Shown here: positions 22,469 to 34,223 of the stretch, in pieces | Position numbering within the stretch: position 1 is the stretch's first letter | How the letters are laid out: each line of letters begins with the position of its first letter | From: Caenorhabditis elegans | Taxonomy: Eukaryota; Nematoda; Chromadorea; Rhabditida; Rhabditidae | Assembly: GCF_000002985.6 (NCBI RefSeq) | Contig: NC_003283.11 | Span: 3,286,001-3,350,000 of the forward strand | Reading direction: 5' to 3' | Length of the DNA: 64,000 bases | The notes under the pieces: generated by a model | Told to the model about the DNA's origin: nothing | Database searches by the model: none | What the model saw: the letters and a program-made list of their open reading frames with translations, nothing else | Translations under genes and position numbers: made by a program

Positions 22469-23689
22469 ATGACATCTCTTGAAGAAGGCCCTCTGATGAG
22501 TGTGCCCGCTGTGCTCGTAACATCAATTGGGGTGATTTCTTCTGTTTACACAACAGTTATGAACGTCTATTTTATAAAAATGACTGTAAAGTTAGTTGAG
22601 CTCAGCCATATTAATATTCAGAAAATAAAAAAAATTTAGAACTCGTAAGAATATGATTCTCTTTTTCTACCGCCTCTTTCTCGACGTGGCGTACAGTGCT
22701 CTGGGTTGTGCCTATATGACGTTCTGCATTTTGTATTCATATTTTACTGTGGAGCTCCGAGAGCAGCAAGTTTTTATTCTTTATATAGGGTTTCCACTCC
22801 AAACTGCAGGAGCTATGAGATCAATTGTGGCTGTGGCGATTTCTCTGGAAAGGGTCTTGGTGAGAATCCAATTTTTATATTTAAAAAATCTTTTTCAAAT
22901 AAAAAAAGTTTAAAAAGGGACATCTGAGATCAAGTTTCAGGCCATTTACACCCCAATTATGTTTCATAAGTATCGCGATTCATATCCTTCTATAATTATT
23001 CTGATGTTGGCTATTAGCCTGTCAATGTTTGAAAATCTTCTTATGTACCTTTTTTGTACTATGAATATATCCGCAATGCCAACAGACTGTGGAGTTTTGC
23101 GATGTTCAGTTGATCCTTGTTATTTCGACTTTTGGACAACTGATAGAGCGGTAATATTTTGAGATTGAGAGACCAAAATCAATTTCGACAAAGCAGAAGG
23201 CATAAAAGAAGAATCATTCGAATGATTTTTCCATGTTTCAGGTGATATTCGCTTTTAACATTGCATTTTCCGGTTTACTCTCAACAAGACTGCTAATTTT
23301 TGATAAATCACTGGGTCATCATGCTAACAGTGAGCATTCAAAGGTAAATGTTCTTGTTATGTAGAGATGTAACACTATTAGAATCTCAGATAAATCATAT
23401 TGCCTTGGTCGACGCTGCCAACGTATTTCTATGTGATTTTGTGCCAACAGTATCCAATTATGTTCTTCCTAAATTTCCATTTTCGAGCTTCAAGGTCTTG
23501 TGGCTTTCCTCATTTCAGTAATATATTTTCTTAATTTTTTTGCAGAATATTGGCCCATACGTTTATATTATAAAGCTTGTTGGAAGTGCAGTAGAATCAT
23601 ATTTTATTTTGAATATTTTGAAGAGAAGAAGCGCTCGAACAAGTATTGCAATAGTAACGCATACTAATCGAAATGAGAGAAATTCGTGA
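22469..23689 (+). CDS. Seven-transmembrane chemoreceptor, srbc class, copy 2
   Basis: Six exons: 22469-22590, 22640-22859, 22941-23150, 23242-23343, 23390-23494 and 23546-23689; 300 aa, compact introns, no lesions. It is highly similar to the minus-strand copy at 12885-15998, for example FFYRLFLDVAYSALGCAYMTF, GFPLQTAGAMRSIVAVAISL, ERVL plus AIYTPIMFHKYR, DCGVLRCSVDPCYFDFW, NHIALVDAANVFLCDF and NIGPYVYIIKLVGSAVESYF. The C-terminus is longer (THTNRNERNS). It is expected to be a ciliary chemosensory receptor. The two srbc genes flank the minus-strand PAW-like gene. Confidence 0.83.
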
Positions 23690-23819
23690 ACATTCTAACC
23701 CTTTAGTTTCTATAAAAAACTGACATTTCATCAATTTCATCCAAAAAGGCTTATAATTCTCCAAATAACTCCAGGCTACTTGCGAGCTTTGAAGAGTTCA
23801 GCAAGAATCTCAAAAAAGC

Positions 23820-24010
23820 CTGAAATCTTCCTCCAACCAGCCCGCCTCACGCCGGCCTCTGGGCTCATTTCTGCACTATGACGAGAAGTCAAAGTCTTGG
23901 TATTCACACCACATAGTGCCAAAGGGTGGTTTTTTTTATGCGGCCGACACTTTTCGGGTTAGGAGCCGCACCAAGGCGTGAGGCAGGCGGAGGTCGCCGC
24001 AAAGCGAACG
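23820..24010. repeat. GC-rich interspersed repeat
   Basis: Contains GCCCGCCTCACGCCGGCC, a CACTATG...CATAGTG inverted pair, CGGCCGACACTTTTCGGG and GGCGTGAGGCAGGCGG. Its ends are roughly inverted. The same vocabulary appears at 13620-13745 inside the srbc intron. Confidence 0.55.
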
Positions 24011-24269
24011 CGGCGGCTTGAAACAGTCTGAATCTGTTGGGACCTGTTGAAAGCTTGAGCTCGCGTCTCGGAATTTCAAGCTCAAATTAAAATTGAAATT
24101 CGGAACGAGTAGGCAAGCGGTAACGAAAACAAGTAATTTATTAACTTATGCATTGGGAATTTGAGAACAAAACTTAACGGGGGACAAACAGTAAATACAG
24201 GCAAAAAAGCGAACAAAGTGTTTTTGAACAATTCAAGGCGAAAAGCAGGCTGACTCAGATTAGAATTTG

Positions 24270-26110
24270 TTACTCTGGAGGCGGAGCAGTTGGGTTATAG
24301 ACTGGCAAATTGTTGAATACGGGATATTTCGGAACATATGGTCCATTCTCTTTGGCGTCGAGCACGGTGCCTGCTTTACCATACATTGATTCTTGGTAGG
24401 ACGGTGGTGCTGAAAATTTGTCGTGTGATCATTCTATAAATGCTACAAATCTGATCAACTTACCACTTGGAAGCACTGCAGTGCCATCCTTGGTCGGATC
24501 TTCGTTTGGGTTTGGAACTTTCTCATCATTGACATTAGGATAGAGGTCAAGTGGATACGGTGCATCGGCGCCTTTCTCGGAATCGTCGGTCGGTAGAGGT
24601 CCGTAACCGGGCGGTGGAGCTCCAATCGGAGTTGGCTTGCTCGGCGGGAGATTTGGATCCTGTTGATAGTAGGCAGGTGGGAGGTACTGGTGAATAGGAA
24701 CGGATCCAAGTAAGATTGACGACTCGCAACGAACTAGACCGTCTACATTGACTTGTAAAATGTACTCTACCGTAATCACAGGAGAGAACTGATTGATGGT
24801 TGGAGTTACAGACGGAATACGGAGTTCCAGCACGAACTTGTGCTCATTTTTGGCAGGCACTTCCAGTTTCTGACATACCTTGACGACCTTCTTCGTGTCA
24901 AACTTTATTCTTTGGATTTTATCGGACATTTTTTCATTTCTTTCAAAATCACCACCATAATTGTAAGTTGCACCACTTTTGTATCCAGTGAACTTGCACT
25001 GCTGCAGCATTTGCGCTTTGATGTTGTTAACACTGGTCGAGGAGTGATTTATAAGATGGACATTCAGGGGAACAGTTTCGCCGGGAACAAATCCAGTTTT
25101 TGGGATGTTCAAACTCATCTCGAGAATTCCCCCTTGAAAGCAACAGAAACTGATATTTTCACTGGCTTGGTGGTTGATTTGAGTGAGCGAGTGCGGAATG
25201 ACATTGAGATCAAGCAATGGAGAAACTGAAAAATACTTTTGGAATTTTCAAGATACTAGTGGCTAAAAAAGGCTTAATCTGATTTAATTTGGGCCTGATA
25301 CCAAATCTACTTTCTGTGAAAGAAGTCTACTTCGGTTTTTTAAAAGTATATTTCTCTATTCCACCAAAATTTATGCATAACCCTTACCAGTAATGCACAT
25401 CTTCTTGGCTTTGTCTTTACGCCATGGCCGATCCACTTCAACCTTCACAGTATATCTCACATATCCATATTTTCCTTCGAAGCTTGGTGGAATACTGGTG
25501 GGAAGAGTATAGGAGAATGGCCACACGTATTCTCCAGCTGCCAATTCGTTCTGAAATTATATGTTTCTTATTTTGAACTCAAATATATTCTGGGTCTCGC
25601 TGGGAGCTCAAACTTCCCACCCAAGTAGATAAACTTTTGTTTTTTAATAAACAGTTATGTGTATAAAACTAAGAATTATTATTTTGTTTTTAAAAATACC
25701 TACCTTTCCATCTTCGCAAGTCCAAAGAAGCTGGGTGTAGTCGAGGTAGTTCACATTTGCGGAGTAATGAATTGATCGTGGGCGGATCGAGATTGAGCTG
25801 CCATTACTGAATATTAAATAAAATTGGATGAGAAAACAGTACAAGTTTAAAAATTTTAATTCAGCCGATAAAGATTACTAAATTAAATTATATATGTAAC
25901 TTCTCAGAGTTTTCGAATTCCTTACAATTTGCAAGCATTTTCGTAGTTCTTCCAGCTGGTGTGAGCCAATCCCAAGATCTTGATATTCACCGCCCGAGCC
26001 TTATAGTTTTCTTTCGTTGTGAGCACCACTCGCCCGGAAATCGGCTGTCCCGGGAAGAACACTTCGTCAGGTTGATCGAATATAACTTTAAGTAGCTCCG
26101 TTTTTGGCAT
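24270..26110 (-). CDS. Arrestin-domain (ARRDC-type) protein, copy 1
   Basis: Five exons: 25926-26110, 25704-25806, 25388-25550, 24464-25225 and 24270-24409; 450 aa. The N-terminal arrestin fold shows FDQPDEVFFPGQPISGRVVL, KARAVNIKILGLAHTSW, NELAAGEYVWPFSYTLP and PPSFEGKYGYVRYTVKVEVD then RPW. The C-terminal arrestin fold shows IPKTGFVPGETVPLNVHLIN and LRIPSVTPTINQFSPVITVE. The tail is Pro-rich with LPPAYY and PPSY motifs; PPxY recruits WW-domain (NEDD4-type) ubiquitin ligases in this family. The likely role is an adaptor in trafficking or ubiquitination of membrane proteins (family knowledge). A TATTTCAG 9 bases before the ATG could be a trans-splice acceptor. It is the tandem paralogue of 27474-29234. 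Confidence 0.88.
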
Positions 26111-26394
26111 GATAACCCTGAAATAAAGAACAAGTCATGAGGAAATTCGGGGAAAAAAATAAGATAAGAGTCTGAGGAGATAACACAGAAATTTGAGCAT
26201 AGGGTTTAAAAATATTCCACTTTTTTCGGAGGTTCAGAAAATGTTTGTAAAAAATATGATTTGAAATGAAAAATGTACATAAATGATAATGATTTGATGA
26301 TTAAAAAATAATAACAAAACAGTTGAATTTCAAAAAAGGGTAAGCATTAGACGACTAGGCAAAAACATTTTTTGCGAGCAACGGAGGGAGAAAA

Positions 26395-26545
26395 GGCGAT
26401 TGAAACGAACCCAGCAGACACATGCACTCCGCGCCTCACTGACCCATAGAGAGCCGCAGAGAAAAAGAGGGAACAGCGGGGAAAGAGAACTGGTCAAAGA
26501 ACAATGTTTTCCATTCAACTAGTGAAAAAGAAACGGATACAGCGA
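26395..26545 (-). promoter_or_regulatory. Conserved upstream block of arrestin gene, copy 1
   Basis: 285-435 bp upstream of the start at 26110. It shares GAGAGCCGCAGAGAAAAA, GGGAACAGCGG, GTCAAAGAACA and TTTCCATTCAAC with 29500-29640, the matching position upstream of copy 2. It was either retained from the duplication or kept by selection; it could also contain unannotated 5' UTR. Confidence 0.45.
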
Positions 26546-27473
26546 TAGGTTTCTGAGAGAGTCGAAAAGATAACAGAAACATTTTTGAAGAATTTTATAA
26601 AAGACAATACTTGAAATTTGCAGTGCTCATTTTCTCACAATCAGATAATCTTCAAAAAGCATCAATTTTTATGTGTTGAGCCGCAGAGTGGACCTACAGA
26701 GTGTGGACACATTTTGGCATCTTCTCTTGCCGAGCTTCTTCCTTTTTGGTGCGGCCGAGGAGGGTGCACGAGCCCTTGGTGTATGATAAATTGGTAAAAG
26801 GAGCGCGCTGAGAAAGAGAGAATACTTAAAGGGACGTCAGAAAATAAAGAAAAAGAGAATGAAAATAAGAAACTTATGCAGGAGACCTGCAGGAGAGTGG
26901 ATCATTTTGTTGAAGGCTATTTCGAGAACAGCAAATTCGTTGAGCAATTAAATTGCAGGTATGGTTTCTATTGACATTGAATGTGGGTCATCATCATCAT
27001 TGGGAATTGAACCCGCCATGGAAAATTGTTGAGAAATGCTCTAAAGTTTTCATAAGGAAATTCAATATAGGTACGTTTGTATTATTTTCCCTCATATTGA
27101 AAGTTAATTAAACTTCCATTTATTTATCCACTCTAATAAAACGTGATGTCCATTTTCCATCTTTAGACTTACTTAACTGGATGCACTTTCAACGATACTT
27201 CCTTTTTGTTGGGAAAATTGTTATACATATAAGAGTTTCCCACTACAACACTGTATATCAAACATATACTTTTATTAAAATCACAAAATTTTTTTATGAT
27301 TTTATTCAATCGTTCGTAATGTGTGCATAGTTTAATAATTTATGCATAAAAAAACAAGAAAAACTTACTACCGAGGGATAAATAATACAAAGTATATAGA
27401 AAAATCCTTTAAAAATCAATATTTTGAACATTATGTGACGAAGACAAAGCAAACAGACTCATATTAAAATATG
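26546..27473. other. Intergenic between arrestin genes, no gene seen
   Basis: AT-rich sequence with the PstI-like palindrome CCTGCAGG near 26887; ordinary 3' flank. No spliced coding pattern. Confidence 0.35.
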
Positions 27474-29234
27474 CTACTCTGGAGGTGGCGCCGTTGGGTT
27501 ATACACAGGCAAATCGTTGAATACGGGATATTTTGGAGCAAATGGTTGTGCATTTTCATCAGTATTGAGCTCGGTTCCTTCTGTTCCATACATTGATTCT
27601 TCGTAGGATAGTGGTGGAGCTGAAGACATATAAAATTGAATAGTAATACATACAATGATTCTGAGTAACTCACCAGATGGGACTACTACAGTACCATCTT
27701 TTGGCTCATCCCCGCTTGGATATGGAGCAGGCACATCAGATGGATAAGGCGGACCAACTGGATATGGTGTATCTCCGGCTCCATTGTCTGTACCATCAGT
27801 CATTGGTAAGAATCCATATCCTGGTGGTGGGACGACTCCAGCTGGAGCAACTCCAGCCGGAGCAACTCCTCCTCCAATTGGCGTTGGTTGGCTCGGCGGA
27901 AGATTTGGATCCTGTGGGTAGTAGGCTGGTGGAAGATATTTGCTGATAGGGACTGTTCCAATTAAAATTGACATTTCACAATCGACGTTACCCCCACAAG
28001 TCGTGCTAGTCTCCACGTGGAATTGCACAATGTACTCTACAGTAATCACAGGGGAGAACTGATTGATGGTTGGAGTCACAGACGGAAGACGGAGCTCCAT
28101 CGCAAACTTGTGCTCATTCCTGGGAGCCACTTTCATTTCCAGACCCTGCTTGACAACGGTCCTAGTGTCGTGTTGTGTTTCCTGCAGCATTCCGGACGTA
28201 CTGGTCTCGTAACCTCCGTCATAAGTGACTGTTGTACCGTTTCGGTATGCAATGAACTTGCACTGCTGAATGATTTTTGCCTTGACTTTGGTAACGGGTA
28301 CGGAGGAGTGATTGAGTATATGGATATTCATGGGGACAGTTTCACCGGGAACGAATCCCGTTTTTGGGATGTTTACACGAAGCTCGAGATATCCCTTTGT
28401 GAAGCAACAGCAACCGAGATTCTCACTTGCTTGGTCGTTGATTTGAGTGAGAGCGTGAGGAATGACATTGAGATCGATCAATGGTGAAACTGAAAAGACA
28501 TGAAAATATTGAGACATCCTTACTTATTCCAGTGATCATACCAGTGATGCATCGCTTCTTATCCTTATCCACACGCCATGGCCGATCAATTTCAGCTGTC
28601 ACTGAATATCTCAAATATCCATATTTTCCCTCGAAGCTCGGTGGAACATTGATAGGAAGAGTATAAGAAAATGGCCACGCGTATTCTCCAGCTGCCAGTT
28701 CGTTCTGAAATTTTTTATATGGTACAACTATTTTTCCTATAGAACAACTCTATTTTTGACTAGGGTAACTTAATGTTTCAAAAATGTAAAAATATGTTCA
28801 ACAAGTTAAAATCGAATTTTTCAAAAATGTATCAAAGCTCTTACCGATCCATCTGATGAAGCCCACAGAAGCAAGCTATAGTCCAGGTAGTTCACATTTG
28901 CAGAGTAGTTGACTATTTTTGTCTCGTAGGTTTCTTTGCCTTCGGCGTTACTGAAAAATCATCATTTTACAATTTTGAAAGCTTTTATCTTTTTTTTTCA
29001 GCCTTATCAGCAGTAATGATAAATTTATAAAAATTTAAAAATTTCTCACACTTTGCGAACTCTCTCGGTGTCCGTCCAGCTAGTGTGAGCCAATCCCAAA
29101 ATCTTGATGTTCACTGCGCGTGCCTTGTATTTTTCCTTTGTCGTTGAGAGCACCACTCGCCCGGAAATCGGTTTTCCCGGGTGGAAAACTTCGTCAGGTT
29201 GATTGAATATCACGTGAAGCTCTGTATCTGGCAT
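27474..29234 (-). CDS. Arrestin-domain (ARRDC-type) protein, copy 2
   Basis: Five exons: 29050-29234, 28845-28950, 28542-28704, 27674-28489 and 27474-27619; 471 aa. Same exon phases as copy 1. Key blocks are FNQPDEVFHPGKPISGRVVL, KARAVNIKILGLAHTSW, NELAAGEYAWPFSYTLP, GYLRYSVTAEIDRPW, IPKTGFVPGETVPMNIHILN and LRLPSVTPTINQFSPVITVE. The Pro-rich tail has gained a tandem APAGV repeat and Pro/Tyr-rich stretches. The first PPxY is kept (LPPAYY) but the second has become PPLSY, so one WW-binding site present in copy 1 is lost. The first donor was set at GTGAGA (29049) because the alternative GTGTGA two bases earlier would put a stop in the next exon. Confidence 0.87.
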
Positions 29235-29499
29235 GGGAACTCTGAAACGAAAATTTAAGACAAAAATTGAATGAGAAAACTGGAATAAAATCGGATATGA
29301 GCGCAATGGAAACGGAGAATACTGAGATATTGAACAGAATTTTTCGTAAAGTATTGCCTTGAAATAAAACTTACAATAACTTATTCGTTTTTATAAAAAG
29401 ATCGACATAGATTTTGCAAAAAAAAGCGCATTAGATTTTGTCGTAAATTGTAGTGTTTGCGTACATATCTGCTGGCTCCGTGCCAAGAGAAACCAAACA

Positions 29500-29640
29500 G
29501 ACACAGGCGTACATCGTGAAGGACATTCACACTCCGTGTCTCTCTGACCAGTTGAGAGCCGCAGAGAAAAAAGGGAACAGCGGACGGAAAGTCAAAGAAC
29601 ATGGTTTCCATTCAACCAGAGAAATAGAAACGGCTAGGTT
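29500..29640 (-). promoter_or_regulatory. Conserved upstream block of arrestin gene, copy 2
   Basis: Partner of 26395-26545: TTGAGAGCCGCAGAGAAAA, GGGAACAGCGGA, GTCAAAGAACATGG and TTTCCATTCAACCAG. 265-405 bp upstream of the start at 29234. Confidence 0.45.
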
Positions 29641-30315
29641 TTTCTAAACTAGAAAAGTTGGAGAAAAAGATGGCTGAAATAGTTTTGATCAATTAATATA
29701 CAGTGCTAATTTGTTCAGTGACAAAAATAATTTTTTATAACATTAAAAAGCATTGAAAACTATTTTCTCAACTGAACTTTATTAGCAACTTGGCGTGGAA
29801 AGTGAAGTAAGGTCGGTGGGGTTTTTTTTTGGTTTCTGCCAAAAAAATAATTTATGCTGGAATATTGCGTTTCGACTCAAATAAAAACATGATCTGTGAT
29901 TCCAACATTCAGAAAAAAGTGCGTTAAATTGCCGTTTCCCGAAACACGGAACGATATTTTTGAAGGACACGAACAAATTCTAGTAGAGTTGAAAAGACAC
30001 CTAAGATCGCATTCTACGACCAAAACTGTTCATGTGGCCGCCAAATAGGTGCAAAAGTGTTCAAATATTTGGGGAACATTTTTCTAGTGACTTATATCCA
30101 TTCTTCTGAGTGTGAAACACATGTTTTTTGGTTTATTTGGGAAAGTCAGAGAGTTTTTTCGAGGACCTTTGATATCGTGCTGAGACCCAGCATATCCGGT
30201 GCTACTTTTTGATCTATTAAAAATGTGTGCGTTGATTCAATTCTTTGTAACCTGTCACAAGATGTCTATCAAATATCACCACTTCCTGTTGTCGGAGAAC
30301 TAGTCGTTTCGATCT
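29641..30315. other. Intergenic, no gene seen
   Basis: Divergent promoter space between the arrestin gene and the one-repeat PAW-like gene; no coding pattern. Confidence 0.35.
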
Positions 30316-30324
30316 TGACCTTGG
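30316..30324 (+). promoter_or_regulatory. Nuclear-receptor-type half-site TGACCTTGG
   Basis: TGACCTTGG 69 bp upstream of the ATG at 30385, followed by GAAGTTCTTATAAGAAG and AAATTCGTTC, similar to the leader of the 3798 gene (TATATTCGTTCC). Confidence 0.48.
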
Positions 30325-30384
30325 AGCGATGAGAAGTTCTTATAAGAAGAATTAAATTCGTTCTAAACACTTTTCGTGGCGGCA

Positions 30385-31753
30385 ATGTCTTCTCAAAATC
30401 CTACGAATGCACAATACTCTGCTCTGTCTTTGGGTGGACCATTAGGGTAAGTTCTTTGAAGCTATTTTGGGGTAGTGTCGGGATACTATGGTTGTCACCG
30501 TTCATTTTCAATTTTCGAGAGCCGAATCATAATAAAAGCCCAGAACTTTTTTCTTGCAACTTCCCAACTAATTTCAAGATCGCCACCAAGTCACCCTGGA
30601 AAGAGCATCGCAAAAATAACTACCGCATTCATTGGAGCTCTTGTAGTTTCAGCAACAATTCTCGTTGCCTTGTCGGGAACTACTCCTTCTTCCCATCTTG
30701 CAGGTGAGTTTTTGTTTGCTTTTTCAAAATTTTAATAATAATTTACATTATAATTCTTTCCTTGTTAACTATTTTGATATTTTTAGCACCAAGTCATGAG
30801 GTTTTAGCAACACAGGACGAGCCTATCCAGTTGGAAAACGACTCACAAGACAAATACGTAGAGTTTCGGTACGATCCAATATCTGGAAAGTATTCACACG
30901 TAAACAATGATGGTTCAAGAATTAATCCATTTGTTGTCAAGAATGTTGAACGGCACTCTGAAAAACAATACGCTGTCTACTTACACAAGAAGGACTCAAA
31001 TGAAGAAGGAAGTGTACGTTTTTAATTTTTCAAATACAAGTTCATCCATATTTTTATTCTAGATTTACTGGAAATTCAACTTGAAGTCCACTAGAAAGAT
31101 ATTGGAGAAACTTGAAATTAGAATGGTATCGATCAACAATATTGCTAATGGTGGAGGAAAAGCCGAAGCTTGTCTACAACCTTCTGAAGTTTGTACTCAA
31201 TTTTATGGACTGTTCAAATTGTTAGTTTTTCAGACGTGTAAAGACATTCCAGTCGGCGGTGTTCTAACTCTTGAAAAGCCAGAATCTGAAACTCTAACTG
31301 TGGGAGTGAGTTTTTGTTGGCCTCGCTTTCTACATGAATTACCAGAAAATTTCAGATAAAGCTGTTCAAGAATATACAACTTTTTGGTCGCGATGAGAAG
31401 TGTACAGAGTGTGGAGAGTTTGAGAGGGGATTTTCAGTCAAAGCCTTCTGGAGTGAGTTTGAATTTTTTTTTTGAAAAACGAAAATATTTCTAAAAACAG
31501 GTCAAACATTTTCAAAAAAAAAACCCTCCTGCTCTACTTTAACAGAATATATCATAATTGCATTGAAGATGCAAAAAAACTCATAAGCATCAAGCATTTA
31601 ACAAATATTTTCCTATTTTATGAATTTTGAGATTCGAGAAATGTAAACTGTCAAAGTTTAGAATGGTGGGGCCGTATTAATAGAGAATCTATGTACAATA
31701 AAAAAGTTATGTAAAAAAAACCAACGAATTTCTCATTTTCAGAGTCCAACTAG
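30385..31753 (+). CDS. Membrane-anchored protein with one PAW-like repeat
   Basis: Seven exons: 30385-30446, 30579-30703, 30787-31013, 31063-31188, 31234-31305, 31356-31452 and 31743-31753; 239 aa. The anchor is about residues 30-53 (ITTAFIGALVVSATILVALSG), followed directly by a single repeat: IQLENDSQDKYVEFRYDPIS, GKYSHVNNDGSRINPFVVKN, VERHSEKQYAVYLH, IYWKFNL, EACLQPSE, CKDIPVGGVLTLEKPE and IKLFKNIQLFGRD with FSVKAFW. The four repeat exons have the same phases as the other family members. The last three residues depend on a tiny terminal exon; in another frame that exon would read PTSTTTPPAI, like the Thr/Pro tails of the four-repeat genes, so a small indel may have shortened the end. It is the minimal form of the architecture. 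Confidence 0.72.
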
Positions 31754-32207
31754 TACTACTACACCTCCAGCCATCTGAATTTGCAATTCATATTTTATTT
31801 TTAAAACTTGTTTCAATAAATCAAGTTACTCTAATAAACATAATATTTCGTCTTCTTGCGTATTATGCATTCATCAATATTTTCAGAAGATCGCATTTGA
31901 AAAAAAAATGCGCCGCAGGCTTTTTGGCGTTTACATGGAAGCTCTAGTAGCCGGTCAATTGCCGTTTTTCGAATTTTCGTCCAATTCGGGATTCCACAAT
32001 CCACACCTGAAAACACACTACCAATGACGCCAAGTTTGAGAAATCATATAATTTTCTGTGATAAAAAGCCAATGAAACATTCCTTCCTAAAAATTCCCAT
32101 GAAAACTGGCTAATGCCATTCGATTTTATTTGAATGCCATTATGTTAGCTCAAAATTAAAAAAAAAAATATTTGCAAACATTTATTGAAACCAAACAATT
32201 TATTTAT
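31754..32207. other. Intergenic between convergent genes
   Basis: 3' flanks of the one-repeat PAW-like gene and a DUF19 gene; poly-A and poly-T runs, no gene. Confidence 0.35.
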
Positions 32208-33062
32208 TTAATCCTTCTTGAAGACGCATGTGCTGTAGAAACCGAGAGAAAGATTGGTGATTTGCTGAAAAAATATTATTTTTTCAAAGAATTCAAGTAT
32301 ATATTACCTCGCGGAACTTATTCCATTCTTTCTTGCCACAAACTTCTGTGATTTCCTTCTTCAAGCAGTCACCTTTTCCGAAATATTTCTCACAAGTCTC
32401 ACTTCTTTTTTGCTGATTGTTCTTTTCCTCGTCTGTCGCACGGATTTTATTCAGGTCCCAGTGGTCAAAACACTTTGTTTTTCTGGCATTCAACTTGGCA
32501 CTACATTGTGGGAATTTATCGACAAAATAGACAAGAGCTTGGCGATACTTTTCAGTTTGTTCAATTCTCTGCTTTCTAGTTTCCTTGGTGTTTGGCGGGC
32601 ATGTGAGAGCAGTAAAACAGTTGATCGCATTGTCGACATACTTCTTGAATTCCCTCATCTCATTTATGTCATTCATGTTGAGTTCGCTCATTTTTCGAGG
32701 TAAATCGTGCACAGTCTTAATAAAGTGTTTAAATATATAGGGTGGGGTACGGTCGTGAGGCCCGCATTGCGCGCTTCACTCAGCTGGGAGCCCTAGTTCA
32801 AACTTTTTTGAACGTGGCTTTTTGAAAAAAAGAAAACTGAGCTTCCGATGGTTTTTGACTTGAAATAAAATATATTTTAAGAATTCACCCTTGCCGTACT
32901 TTGAGATATTTCTTTAGGATCCAAAAAAAAACAAAAACTTACCTGTCTGCATATAATCCCAACTACTCCATCACTACATTTGGTGTCGTTTCCAGCATCA
33001 GAAGATCCATGGACTAGCCCGAGCAGCATGGTGCCAATGACGGCAAGTTGGAGAATACTCAT
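32208..33062 (-). CDS. DUF19 (T20D4.11-like) secreted protein
   Basis: Three exons: 32943-33062, 32308-32715 and 32208-32264; 194 aa. The signal peptide is MSILQLAVIGTMLLGLVHG. Mature cysteines follow the family order: TKCSDGVVGIICRQ, AINCFTALTC, FPQCSAKLNARKTKCFDHW, SETCEKYFGKGDCLKKEITE and VCGKKEWNKF, then the last exon with STCVF. Proteins of this family are secreted and of unknown function, and are expanded in Caenorhabditis. The second exon is entered through an AAG acceptor (TATTAAG), less usual than CAG, but it keeps frame. A conserved proximal promoter lies about 105-135 bp upstream. Confidence 0.78.
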
Positions 33063-33149
33063 CCTTCTCTGTAAAAAAGCAAGGGTCAAAAAGTATCTCG
33101 TTAGACGGGGAAAAAAGTGTGACTGAAGTTTTCCACAGAGCAAGCCTGT

Positions 33150-33197
33150 TTATAAACGTTTGAAAAGTTGATATTGAACACTGTGGCAACTGTCGTA
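33150..33197 (-). promoter_or_regulatory. DUF19 proximal promoter: E-box plus TATA-like box
   Basis: In gene orientation: TACGACAGTTGCCACAGTG, TTCAATATCA, then GTTTATAAAC. Ends about 90 bp upstream of the ATG at 33062. Almost identical in order and spacing to 57033-57084 upstream of the DUF19 gene at 57160. Confidence 0.6.
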
Positions 33198-33502
33198 TTT
33201 TTTCATGAAGTTTGATGTAAGAGCTTTCGATTGAGGCACATCCCATGTTTTACTCATCCCAACAACTGGTCAATGCCGGAACTTTTTGACTCCAAGATAT
33301 CTCAAGATTACACTGAAAACTACTGATAGCAGGCTTCTTCCTAAATACTACTTTATCTCCTAATAGTTTTAATTATACCAGATGGAAGACAAGCCTGAAG
33401 TAATACTGTTTCCGACAGGCTACTCAAAAATACAACTGTATTCTTAACGAGAATTAGAAACTTGAAAAATTTAAGCCAATTTATTAAATTCAATTCAAAG
33501 AT

Positions 33503-34105
33503 TTATCCGAGTCTGCTGAAGTCGCATTCGCTGACAAGCATATAAGATAGATTGACGAATTGCTGAAAATTACCAAAATTTTTTTAATTAAAAAAATCTG
33601 TATAGTATACCTCACGGAACTTGTTCCATTCTTGTTGGCTACAAGTTTCACTGATTTCCTTCTTGAGGCAGTCATTCTTTCCGAAATATGTCTTGCATGT
33701 GTCCTTCTTCAATTGCTCAATTTTATTCTGGTCCAGTGTTGAATGAATTCCATTTGGAACCGGGCCCCAGTCATCAAAACATGCTGATTTCTTCGCGTTC
33801 AATTTGTCACTGCACTTGGCAAAATCAGGTGAGATTGGCGAAACATTTCTGCAAAGAATCGCAAGATGTCTTGAACTCGTTCAGCTCGTCTTTGTTATTC
33901 ATATTGAGCTTGTCGATTTTTCCGGTAAACTCACTTAGACGCTGAACATCGAACTAGGTTATTTATAAAGTGAATATTTCAAAATCACTTACAAAGCGGC
34001 AAAAAAGTTCATCCGGTGTATTGCCAGTACAGTTGGGTTTGAGATCAGCAGGAGCTCCATTAAGATAATAGTCCCAATGACGGCAAATTGGAGAAAACTT
34101 ATCAT
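33503..34105 (-). pseudogene. DUF19 pseudogene (signal-peptide shift, internal deletion)
   Basis: Exons recognisable at about 34007-34105, 33611-33941 and 33503-33562. The signal peptide begins MISFLQFAVIGTIIL, but the following codons (GAPADLKPNCTGNTPDELFC) are in another frame, consistent with a short deletion. In the second exon the frame runs KIDKLNMNNKDELNEFK ... CFANLT and then a TGA at about 33828; sequence resumes in another frame at DFAKCSDKLNAKKSACFDDW. The segment that encodes roughly 25 residues in intact copies (around SIEKYC...VVYV in the 57160 gene) is missing. The C-terminal part (CKTYFGKNDCLKKEISETC, then ECDFSRLG) is well kept, so the damage is recent. Confidence 0.7.
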
Positions 34106-34203
34106 TTTCTGCAAAAAAAAAAACAAATAAGTCTTAAAGAACGTAGACGGGAACAAAATGAAGATATCGACTAGGCTGTAGCATTAATAAACGATTGAAA
34201 AGA

Positions 34204-34223
34204 CAATGTGGCAACTGTCGTAG
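34204..34223 (-). promoter_or_regulatory. DUF19 proximal promoter element (pseudogene copy)
   Basis: In gene orientation CTACGACAGTTGCCACATTG, about 100-118 bp upstream of the pseudogene ATG; the E-box core is intact although the gene is broken. Confidence 0.5.

Noticed and set aside
24840-25229. 129-codon plus-strand open frame
   Set aside because: Antisense shadow of arrestin copy 1.
28017-28487. 156-codon plus-strand open frame
   Set aside because: Antisense shadow of the arrestin exon 27674-28489, whose minus-strand reading has clear arrestin motifs.
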